The notes beneath the pieces are model-generated. The model saw only the letters and a list, made by a program, of their open reading frames with translations. It was not told the DNA's origin and searched no databases. DNA of 64,000 bases from Cichorium intybus (Eukaryota > Streptophyta > Magnoliopsida > Asterales > Asteraceae), in assembly GCA_023525715.1 (NCBI GenBank), contig CM042017.1:80222857-80286856 (forward strand). Reading direction: 5' to 3'. Position 1 is the stretch's first letter, and the number at the start of each line of letters is the position of its first letter. Positions 43,406-54,540 of the stretch are shown here, piece after piece. A program made the position numbers and the translations under genes.

Positions 43406-46400
43406 GTAAGATACGGGACATTGGCGCATAGGAGCACATTTGGATTGGATTTCCGGCTCATGCGTTTTGAAGTTTAGTTAGATATTGAAATATTGTTATT
43501 AGCTTTTAGATGCGTATGACACTGTCTATCATATAGTAGATTGTGCAAGGATTTTTGTTTTTAATAAAATTGTCAATTTTCTTTTAACACATGTTGTTTG
43601 AAATATCCTTGAAATGTTGTATGATTGTGTTGAATGCATAATTAGTAATAACTTGAATGTTGAATGCATCCAAAGTGTTTGGATTTTAGGAATTGTGTCC
43701 TTTTATGATTGTTAAGATAAGTATCATAAGAATCAATTCAACCAAAGGTCCAGTTGGACAGGACCTCGGAATCACTTGACTTAGAGTCACTTGATGAGTT
43801 GAGTTATTAATGCGCTAAGAAATGAATCAACCAAAGATCCAGTTGGACGGGACTTTGGAATCATTTGGCTTAGAGTCAAATGATGATTAAGTTCTTTATA
43901 AAGCACATGTGGCAAGAAATGAATCACCCAAAGATCCAAAGGATAGGATTTTGGAATCAGTTGACTTAGAGTCAACTGAAGATTGCAAGTCTTGAACAAA
44001 ATTAACAAAGTCATAAGTTTACATAGAGATGTAAAAGAGATTGAGATTAGAAGCAACGAACACATCAGTTGCTGTGTATTGCTCGAATCTCCGAATAGAA
44101 CACAATTGTTTGTACTTCACGATATTTGTCATTCGGTATGACGAATATGGCTTCGCTTATCAGAATAAGCGATTGAATTGAAACCTTGAACAGTTCAAGG
44201 ACTTCAAAGGAAGTACAAGATCCACAGAACCTGAGTGACAACATAAACTGGGAAAATGTTTCACAGTTATTCTCTTCCAAGAACATTAATAGTTATAATG
44301 TGTCCTAGGGAAGATAATGGAGCATTGGTCGAAACAGTTCGATCCTCGATGTATGAGATACATTATCCATTAGTTTCCGATACATTAAACACTAAACCGG
44401 TCATACCATAAAAACCATATTCCAACCACATCTTCGACTAAGTAGGTTTTGCAGACACTGTCTGAAATGTAATGTTGGGATTGTCCCACTTGTACATCAA
44501 AGGTCCAGGGTCTTGTAGTGTTCGTCCGAACCTCATGACTGGCCTGAACCTAATCAGAAATGTCATTTCACTGGCTATCCCGCTGTACTTGGAAGAGAAA
44601 GAGCTCTTTTAGAAGGAACTCAGTTTCTAAGGAAACAGTGGGAGTTTGGGACAGTCCTGAATGAGTTCAGGATTAGCCAAGTGAAATAACCTTTAGTCAT
44701 CACTAGGCTTAGAGCAGAAATCAAATTTCTGTTTTAATACTGACACAACCTTCTCTTGACCAGTAGTACTGATCACCGTCATAAGTAGTTATGATCGGGG
44801 TGACATACCGAATAGTGGTAAAACACTATAGTTGGTACGGATTTTCAATCCGACTACTTGGAAGCATTGGTGAGCCCGGTTGCTGCCAATTAAGAGAACC
44901 TTAGGACGAGATACAGTCTATGTGACAGTTTGATTGATTTTACAACTGGTCTTAAAACCAGTGGGAGTAATCATCAAAAGAATCCAATATGGACAGAAAC
45001 GTACCTTCAGAACATCTGGTTGAGTGAGACGATACTCAAAGTCATGTAATTGACTTCGAGAGAAGCGCTCTCAATAGAAGATGAAATCCGAAATGATACT
45101 GCATAATGTAAGTCGTTAGTGGAGTGTGTGTGGATCACCGGCACACTAATAGGAACTCACAAAGAATATGCCAGTATAAAGGTACATGGGCCCGGGATTT
45201 TCCTGCGGGCATCTCGCAAGAAAGGATATTCAGATTCTCGGAGTATACCAAAGGATTGGATTTTGAGAATGAGCTGAAAGATATCCATTAAGATGTCAGA
45301 AAGGTTTGGATTCTCAAAATATACCAAAAGCTCTGGATTTTGTGAATAGTCCATAACCGTGTCAAAGCCAGTGGGAGTATTGCTGTTGTCTATCTCAATA
45401 TGTGTGTTACATACTGTTTCTAGGAAACGTCTCTTTTCATTACAAAGTGTAATGACTTGGTGTTAAGAAAAGGATCGCTATGAAAGACTTAATAAAGATA
45501 CGGCATGCTCGGGTGGTTACAAACGACTATGAGATAGATCGAAACTCTGCCAAGATGATCTTGATAAGACTCAAGATGCATAGCTCAGGAAAAGAGTTTC
45601 CTATCATTGCAAAGTGTAATGATTTGGCATACAAAGAAGGTGCAGCATACTCACATAATCCATAGACATCTATCAGATAGATGTTGTCATCAGTATAGAA
45701 CCGGCCATAGTAAGCATGATCTTGATAAGATTCAAGATGCATGAGAAAAAGTCTCCGAAAGGATATGGTTATCAAAAGTCGTGACACAAGGATTATAAAT
45801 AATCCTAAGATTCCAAAAGGGTTTGGAATAGGACTAGATCGAATCCAACAAGTTTCTTGGATCGATCAGAAGTGTCATGAACATGTCTTGATGACTTAAT
45901 GCTTAGAGCATAGTGAGTCAGATTCAGGATATGACCTGGCTGAGAATACTCAATGGATGTTGTACATACGTGAGAAATCATTGGAAAATGATTAGGGTGA
46001 ATGTTGATAACAATTTGAAAAGAGTTTTTCAAATAAGGACTTAATGGTTAAATAATTTCGTTGGCATTCCGATGGAGCGCGTGTGGCTCACCGGCACATC
46101 GTAACACCTCGAAATAGTCTTAGGGTGCAGTCATGTAGACTTAAGATCATGAGAACATGGAAAGTCATAGTACATAAAATGGAGTTGTTAGTGAGAATGA
46201 CGGTATGACCAAAATTGAAATATCATCGGATGAAGTGTATAAATGTATAACATTTGAATACATAGAAAGAGTGAAAGGTCAAGTAGACATAGATACATAA
46301 CACGAATTAAATAGTTTAAAAGGAATCTAGAAACCGATAATAGTTTATGTAAAATCCGACTTGGTGATTACCTCGTGGAGACTTGGTAATTAGGCAATAG

Positions 46401-47166
46401 TAGCCACCAGTCAGATTTTAAGTTTCAATTTTGCATGTTTCACTTCCCGAATAATTTGATTATTCAAAAGGTCCACAGTCGCTCATACTTTTCGGGAGTA
46501 AGTATGAACAAAGACTGTCGTGAATTGGTTTGTAGATTGTCTAAGGAGTTAGACATTGCAGTAAGACTGCTACAACGTTCACGAGTACTTAGAAATAGAG
46601 ATTTGAGTATTGGATAAACCCGCGCTCAACAGATTGCTTCATGGATTACATCACGAGCACTGTTGAGACGATAATATCGTATGATCTTGAAGCGGAGACA
46701 TATGAGTTGAAATTTACGAATTGGTTGTGCATTGATAATGCGAAAACGCATCGGTAACTCGATGTTACAAACGCATTGTTGTGTACGATTTGATAAGTAA
46801 AAGACACAACCATATGAGTCAAAGCTTATTCGTTCCTTGACCCTGATGGGAAACAGATATCTGTAGGCCGCTCGATGATTTTGAAGTTGACTAAAATGCT
46901 GGCCAGCCGGGACTAAATTGATGTGTTCAATTAGAAGTCTGAAAGTCATAAGCAGAATCGGAAATCGGGAAACAGAGTATCAGACAGAGATTGATCTCAA
47001 TCCATGTCTCGTGTCTGAAAATATCTTGTTGGACGAAGGATCATATGATCACTTATCTTTAGACGGAACTGACTAGGTCAGAGTTCGACAGCAGTTTCTA
47101 GGAAGCTGCAGGTTGTTTATTAATCAGAAGATAAATTAAAGTCATAGACTTATCCAAGTGGGAGAC
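43406..47166 (+). pseudogene. Disordered pol remnants of element B
   Basis: Only echoes of copia pol are seen. A threefold repeat (43742-43985) corresponds to the single stretch before the integrase core at 25644-25700. An integrase-like phrase is near 44460-44580, and RNase-H-proximal text at 45400-45900 resembles element A. Two further copies of the 25 base GGAG...CCGGCACA motif are at 45121-45145 and 46074-46098. No frame exceeds about 100 codons with any domain. It ends with the polypurine tract at 47154-47166. Confidence 0.7.
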
Positions 47167-47933
47167 TGTTGGATTAGGTGTCTAAGCCATGACTTTACAA
47201 CTATATTTATCTTGTTAATTGAATCAAAGTCCATTTGGGTTGCCCTCATAGCTGGAGGTCAGGATAGAGTTCAGTAGAGTAAAATGTTGATTTATTAATT
47301 GTGTAATAAATCAATAGAATTAATTAAATGGTTTATTAATATATTTAAGTGTTAATATATTAATTAGAAACTATAATAATTAATTGAGATTTAATCTAGA
47401 ATTAATTGGATTTAATTTAGTGATTAAATTAATTAATTAAAAGTGTGAGGACTAGTTTGTATTTATTCAATAGTTGAATAACTGGCAAACAGAAGTCTAG
47501 GGGCCAAAAGTGGCGCCACCCTTGGAGGCTTCTCTAGGGTTGGAGAAAACCCTAATTAGGGTTTAGGGATCTGGTCCAAGTGGTCAACAGGCTTGCCCAC
47601 TTGGAGGCTCCTTAGGGTTTCAGGTGTAACCCTAGGAGGCTATAAAAGGAACCCTCTGGCTCCCCATTATTCACGCCAACTTCAACCAAGATTACTCTGC
47701 TGGACTGTCTTCTCCATTGCTGTGGGTATGACTTGCATTTGAGGCAGGATACTTTTGCTGCTAGCTTCAAGAACAAGATTCAAAGGTTGGTTCTTCTGAT
47801 TTTAACTTTAGAAATAATTGTTGGCCTTTAGGTTTTAGTTTATTATCTTCATAGAAGAAAACATAGATCTTTCTAGGGTTGCATGTGAACCATAAGATTT
47901 ATTTGTGTTCATTGTTTGCTAGAAAACCCTTCA
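47167..47933 (+). repeat. Right LTR of element B
   Basis: Same length as the left LTR and identical except at five sites. Followed by the CTAAG duplication and then gypsy LTR sequence. Confidence 0.97.
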
Positions 47934-47938
47934 CTAAG

Positions 47939-49753
47939 ACCAACCTCCTAGCCACGAAGGCCGATATATATACATTGGGCCATTAAGTCCAAACTCTTAG
48001 CCACAAAGGTCATATATGTCAGACAATTAAGTCCAACCTTCTAGCCATAAAGGCTGTATAATTTGGATATCAAATCTAATCTCCTAGCCACAAAGGCCGT
48101 ATACTTTGGATATCAAATCCAATCTCCTAGCCACAAAGGCTGTATAATTTGGATATCAAATCCAATCTACTAGCCATAAAGGCCGTATGATTTGGAATAT
48201 CAAACGCAATCTCCTAGCCACAAAGGCCATATGATTTCGATATCAAATCCAATCTCCTAGCCATAAAGGGTGTATGATTTGGATATCAAATCCAATCTCC
48301 TAGCCACAAAGGCTGTATGATTTGGATATCAAATCCAATCTCCTAGCCACAGAGGCTGTATATTTGGACACTGAGTCCAATCTCCTAGCCATGGAGGTCG
48401 TATATTTAGAACTGTACAGGTCCTCCCTCAACCACTAAGGGCTACATGAATCGTACAAGTTCTCACAACATATATTGGATAATTACACCCTATCGCTTGG
48501 CCACAAAGGCTCAACATTATGACTGTAAAGTACTCGTACACAACAGCCTCTGCATACCTGTAAAATGACAAGTACCGTATACATACTACATAATACTCCA
48601 TATATTTCACCATATATATTCATTATGCATACTTCTCCATGGTTGCTAAGTACACTTTAAGAAAACTACTAATATATTAGTTGTACATAATCACAAAGTA
48701 CTCATCATGTGATCTGTAAACCTTACTTTAAGTGAACACGAGATTCTCATCTTTATGCCGGTTACTACACACTATAACCACAATTCTCTAACACATCTAA
48801 TCACAAGTGATTCTCTATGTGTCTACATAGTTTACACGTAATCTAGTACATGTATTATCAACAATTAAGCACACTTAATACATATAACATGTTACAACTA
48901 AAATGTAGGTAGAATTACTCACCTGGATATAGTAGCTTTACCTCAGTCCAGATGGTACAATTGGTAGGCTAAAGCGTCTTCTCACCACTTTCAGCACCTA
49001 CACCATACCACATAAACACCACACATATGTGAACACCTTTTATTCACTTGTTGTAGTTCCATTCATTCAACTATAGCTTATTTCACACTTACAGGTTGAA
49101 TCACAACCCTACTACACATCAAATTCGAGATTACATGCTACAACTTCCATAGTTGCAGGTGGGTTATCAACACCACCTGTAACATAGCCCTACCAAGCTC
49201 AATCAACTTCTAATTTGAAGTAAAAATGAGAGTTTCTACCTCTTGATTGCAAGCAATCATCTCCTTCTTAAAATTCTCAAACTCTAGACCTTCAATTCGA
49301 TCTCTAGGGTTCATGGGGTTTTTCTAGGGTTCTGAGAGCTTTTTCTTCAAGTTGGTTTTCCCCAAATGAACCCAAAAACCGATATTTAAAAGTGGGCATC
49401 TGCGACATTAGTGCTGCTAATGTTCCCATTAGCGCTGCTAACTACAGCAGCACGACTCGTGTTTCTTTACACGACCCGTGTGAAACTACTACTTGCCTAG
49501 TTCACATTCTACATAACCTGTGTTACCTGACACGAGCCGTATAAGTCCAAAACAGTCCCGAACAGGTTTTCTAAGACTTTTTACACGACCCGTGTGACTC
49601 CACACGACCCGTGTAGCTCCTTTTTGGCATTTTCCTAGGAAAAACTTAATCTAAAAGGGTTTCTAACCACCCTAACACATATGACAACATGGTTAATCTT
49701 AATCACACTATGATTAACACAAAACACTAACCAAAAGGGATATTGGTGTTACA
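47939..49753 (-). repeat. Left gypsy LTR, second part, with a 42 bp tandem array
   Basis: Continues the LTR broken at 31978. From about 47940 to 48420 about eleven tandem units of 42-43 bp carry CTCCTAGCCACAAAGGC and GGATATCAAATCC. The rest is AT-rich, with CACACGACCCGTGT-type phrases near 49450-49620, and ends TTGGTGTTACA at 49753. Confidence 0.85.
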
Positions 49754-52405
49754 AATTCGCCTACCCTTCAAAAGATTTCGTCCTCTGAATCTCATAGCAA
49801 CTTATCACATTGCTTAAGATTTATTTACAAAGACGCATTCTCATTTGGATTAAAGTTCTCATTACTTCACAAGAACTTTAGTTTCTTTTAATCTCTCGTC
49901 TTGATGGTCATGGGTCCGATTGCTAAGGAAATGGTCCTATCAATCGCGACTGAAATCACCTTTATATAGTTTTATACATACTATATTAATCTACCCTTCC
50001 TTACTATACACATACATCTATCTTGCATCATATAGTATAATCATTCAACATCTCTACATTGTATACTCATATATGCACATACATAGCCACAGCCTACTAT
50101 ATGGTTGCAAAGTATTCGATATGCAACTGCCACATACCCTTACTACTACTTATGATCACAAAATACTCATGATGTGATTACCACGTACTATATATGATCA
50201 CTAGGTATTGGTTAAGTAATCACCATACGCATAACATCTTTTTATACAAAACATCTATTCCACATCCATTTTGTTCTCAAACAACACATTACACGTAGTA
50301 ACGATGTTCTCGTCTTGTCACTACTTATAATCTATCTCACTATCACAATAGTGAATTGGGTTGTGTTCCTCTGCTGAGCTCTACGAGCCGCATATACTCA
50401 GTTCGTCGAACCATGAGTATCTGCTTAGTGCGTCTTGTTGGGCACAACAGTTCTGCACTTATTTACTCTGTACATGGAGTTACAACATCTGTATACTAGA
50501 TTTAAGCCCGTCTAGTATTAGCTACACATTAACATATTATACAGGGTATACTATACCACAAAATCGGTTGGTATACACTTAGCATACAAAATCCCAACCA
50601 ATTACTATTTAACTTGTAGCTCTTACATCGTATACAACATTATACTATCATTCAACTTCACCACATAGTACCCCGACATTGTACACTGCATCGTATCTTC
50701 GAACCAATTATCACTAAGTGTCACCGATCGATACCCCGTACCAATTGTCACACAATATTAAATCATGATACCTCGTACCGTCTACCACTATTACCACTCA
50801 ATAGCCGTTCACGGTACCTCGTACTGTCTTCCGATCAGATCATGACACCTTATACCATTCTCTGATCAAATCATGATACCGCGTATCATTCTCCGATCTC
50901 AGATCATGGTACCTTGTACCGTTACTCTAATCTCAGATTCATTCATTCTCCGAATGATCTTTGGGGAGATAACTACTTTCTCTTTAGTTAAAACACACTT
51001 CTTCTATCTAAGTATCACCATACTTCAACTATTATGCAATTTATATCACTTATACTTGTCAGTGAAAAATTTTGTTACATTGCTAACCAATTGAACTCTT
51101 CACATATAAAGAAACATAAACTCTTTGTTATATGTTACTTTTCAGCTACTCTTATCATCACCTACACCTAAAGTCAGAATCTCTAACAGTAGGTATATAT
51201 ACACATATACATTACATAACAAGGTTATCTAGTACTCATACTTTCAATTGTACTTCTCATTACAATACTTTCCGTCTTTGATTGTGACCAATTTGATTTT
51301 TAAGAAAACAAAATTCCATCATTCCCAACTAGAATCACTATTGTACTCATTCTAGTATAACTCTCCGTTATCCACATTCCTAACTCGGAATGATTATAGC
51401 TTGCTAACAACCTATACATAGTAGAACAACTACATTCTAACACCCTGGCTTAGCCAGCCAAAGCGTTTATCTCTATCTTTCCAACCACTTAAGTTGTACT
51501 TAAACAGTCCAACTATTTTCTCATACACCCATTTCCCTAGCAAGAAAGGGGAAATGATTCTCATTTAAATATTTAAGACCACTTACTCTAACATATTATC
51601 TATTATAGAATTTAGTCACATAAATTACATAATATTGCTTCACAACGAACCCAACTTCCGCTAACTATAATATTTCAGCATATTAGCATAACTACATAGT
51701 ACATAAGGCTAACAACCATTTCTATAACATTTTAACGTTGTTTTACAGTGTTCTGCTAACACTTGCTGTCGATATGGTGAAATTCTTACAAACGAAAATG
51801 GTAACAATTCCATTTTACAACAATCTACACATTGGCCAACTCTAATAACTTCTTCAATATATGTTGGTCACTTTCTATCAACATCGGCTGTTCCATGGTG
51901 TGGTCTACCGAACATTTCTAGTCACCGGCTTCAACTATATATTCGTTATATTGAGAAATAACTTACATATCTCATCTATAACTGCTGTCCATAACTCCAA
52001 TGGACATTATACTAGCTTCCTTCTTTCTATATTCATTGGGCCTCAAAACAGGCTCGTCAGCTTCTTTGTGTATACCTACAACAATAGGTATTAATTTACT
52101 TACAACATCAAAAATCATTACCTGCAATTCTGCCAGATTTCTTTTTGCTGGGCCACTAGCCCCTCTTTGTACCGAGTCTCAAAACAAACCCGGCCACTAC
52201 TCAGGCTCTCAGCAATGAATTTTGAAAATCGGATTACTCCGAGTACGTCACATACTTCAAAATTCAGCAATAATCAGATCATATATATAACACACATGTT
52301 TATATATACCTAATTTAACAACACAATCTACTAGCTCTCAAGGTTTAAGTCTAGGAATATAGTCACAGACACCTAGTTCACTTAAACCACGGCTCTGATA
52401 CCAAC
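49754..52405 (-). other. Non-coding interior of the gypsy-type element
   Basis: No open frame of note on the minus (sense) strand, and no gag, protease, RT or integrase motif. An imperfect tandem repeat of roughly 45 bp (TGATACCGCGTACC and TCTCCGATC phrases) covers about 50740-50945. The right edge holds the primer site complement GCTCTGATACCA (52392-52403). Such elements are called LARDs when coding content is absent. Confidence 0.7.
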
Positions 52406-53278
52406 TGTAACGCCCAGTTTCAGCACAGAGTATACCCAAAAAAAACAATTCTCATCTATTGCATAAATGGTATAATTGGATACACGTGTGCTTTGGAAAC
52501 TACAAAACGTTATCACCGAGAATCGTCCCACGATCCGAGCCAGGCGCTACAACTGCTAACCTACACACAACACAACACACACACGTAAGCTACAAAGCTT
52601 AGTGCGGAACACTACAGAAACATGAATAAGTTATTTACAATGTAATACATCACCCAACTTGTGGGTGTAGTTATTCCCTACAACAACTTATAAGTAGTTG
52701 TTAATATAAGCATATTAGACCAACTATAATTCATCATCAATAACTCTTTATGTTGTCACACCGGTATCTCCCGATACATAAGCTACTAAATAAACAAGCA
52801 TGGCATATTACAAGTAACACAAGTATACACCTAACTGACAACTCGGTACCACTACATGGTACTCTGTCATATTGACTTCCAACATGGAATTATCCACTCT
52901 ACGACCTTTCTGATCATAAGCCACAAGGATTTTATATTTATCTTCTCCTCAACCTCTATGGTTTCGAGTGACTAAGACTCACCACTACCCAAATTATAGT
53001 ATGAGCACAAAAGCTCTAACCACATATGTTGGGCAATTAGGCCCAACCTCCTAGTCACGAAGTCTGATATATATACAGTGGGCCATTATGTCCAAACTCT
53101 TAGCCACAAAGGTCGTATATGTCAGACAATTAAGACCAACCTTCTAGCCACAAAGGCCGTATAATTTGGATATCAAATCCAATCTCCTAGCCACAAAGGC
53201 CGCATAAATTAGTTAACAAATCCAATCTCCTAGCCACAAAGGTTGTATGATTTGGATATCAAATCCAATCTACTAGTC
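52406..53278 (-). repeat. Right gypsy LTR, interrupted
   Basis: Parallels 31342-31978 and then the start of the tandem array at 47939. It breaks off in AATCTACTAG, exactly where the next copia LTR begins, so the rest of this LTR should lie beyond 64000. Confidence 0.9.
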
Positions 53279-54357
53279 TGTTAGTGCTAAAAGTCAACTC
53301 GTTGACCATCTCGTAGTTTGATATATTAGGATTGTAATGTCAAACTCTTATTTTGATGGAATGCTATTACTTTTATATGAATGTTTTAAGGAATGAACAA
53401 ATAGTGATATCTTATGTATGTTGTATACTCGTAACTAATATCTCGGATAAGTTATGTTCTGATAATATAGTAATCATCCGAAATCCAGTCATGGATTTCG
53501 GAACTCCAAAGAATCTCAAGATCAGAAAGTACTTCACTCAGAAGAAAGAGTTCGGAAGATTACACTCCGAACTAACTCAAAAGATCAAGACATACATGAC
53601 CATATTTCCAAGACACTCTGATTCAGAACTGCCTGGACTCCGAAATCCACTCAGGATTTCGGACTATCAATATCAACAAATCTAAGGAAATATCATACTT
53701 AATCATTCAACAAAGAAGACTGAAGATCTAAAGAACATCTGGATGATAATGCAAAGGATAAGCACTTCAACGTATAGGATATGATTAGACTAGATCAGGC
53801 GTGGCCCCTAGAAGCATGTCTGTTGTACTTAGAGTATTATTATATTATAGACAAGCCACCCTAGTCTGACATTGTATTATTATATTAGCTTCACCCTTCC
53901 TTATCTGACTGAAGAGAGACGTGTTGTCTCCTCTTCAGTCCATAGGTTATTATCCGAAGGTCCTCCCTTAGTCTATAAAAGGGAGACCAAGTCCATCTTC
54001 AGTCCTCATGAGTTTGAGAGACTTTATGTAACACTTTTATATTTATCAATACAATCTCTCATTTCATCAACTCTTGTGTTCTTATCTGCATTTCTTACTA
54101 TCCTTACTTTTCTAGCACTCTTAACTTACTGTCTTTATATTCCAAGTTATATCACTGTTAATCTATATTGTTTATTGTTGAGCTATTAAGATCTATTCTA
54201 AGTATTACTTCTTCATTATAATTCCGCATCTATATCAAGTCTTCGGACTTGTCCATCTCAAGTCTTAGGACTTGTCCACCTCCGAAACCTCCAGTTTCGG
54301 ACCTTTACTTTCCGCAACTTTTCTTTCCACACTTACTTAGAATATTTGGCGACAACA
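53279..54357 (+). repeat. 5' LTR of the SIRE-like element
   Basis: Starts TGTTAGTGCTAAAAG and ends GCGACAACA, 1,079 bp. A TATAAAA box at 53974-53980 sits in GTCTATAAAAGGGAG and should set the transcription start about 30 bases downstream. The partner LTR is outside the window, so the left edge rests on TG, the primer site and the break in gypsy sequence. Confidence 0.85.
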
Positions 54358-54371
54358 ATTGGTATCAGAGC
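54358..54371 (+). promoter_or_regulatory. Primer-binding site of the SIRE-like element
   Basis: TGGTATCAGAGC at 54360-54371, two bases after the LTR end: a perfect match to the usual tRNA-Met primer site of plant retrotransposons. Confidence 0.92.
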
Positions 54372-54540
54372 CTGAATAGCTGTCTATAAGGTTCTAAGTG
54401 CCTAGTTTGCTCAAAACCCTGGCTGTAGCAACAACCTTAGAATCCTTTGTGGATCATTGCATGCTATTGTAGCTCAAACTCTTAAAAATCTCTCTTTCAT
54501 TTCAAAACAGTTCGGAATCTTCTCTTCTCAAGTTTCCAAA

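Larger units (their letters stand above)
31979..47933 (+). mobile_element. Non-autonomous copia element B (7.4 kb without the nested CACTA), target duplication CTAAG
   Basis: LTRs of 767 bp (31979-32745 and 47167-47933) differ at five positions by eye. CTAAG flanks both ends (31974-31978, 47934-47938). A perfect primer site TGGTATCAGAGC (32747-32758) and a purine tract, CCAAGTGGGAGAC (47154-47166), are present. An open gag is at 42512-43405, but the rest of the interior (43406-47153) contains only disordered pol remnants. Recent transposition without its own polymerase points to mobilisation in trans. The CACTA element at 33355-41876 sits in its leader. Confidence 0.95.
31342..53278 (-). mobile_element. 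Non-autonomous gypsy-type LTR element (LARD-like), minus strand
   Basis: LTRs begin TGTAACGCCC on the plus strand and end GGTGTTACA. The left LTR is in two parts (31342-31978, 47939-49753, together about 2.45 kb) because a copia element entered it. The right LTR starts at 52406 and is broken at 53278 by the next element. On the minus strand the primer site TGGTATCAGAGCC lies just left of 52406, and a GAAGGGTAGGCGAATT tract, of the type that precedes gypsy 3' LTRs, abuts 49753. The 2.65 kb interior lacks gag and pol. Assignment to gypsy rests on LTR ends and purine-tract style only. Confidence 0.75.

Noticed and set aside
47940..48420. A CRISPR-like array
   Set aside because: The units are contiguous tandem repeats without unique spacers, inside a plant retrotransposon LTR.
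49920..52218. Several plus-strand frames of 70-85 codons
   Set aside because: Chance frames in AT-rich interior sequence on the antisense strand of the gypsy-type element.
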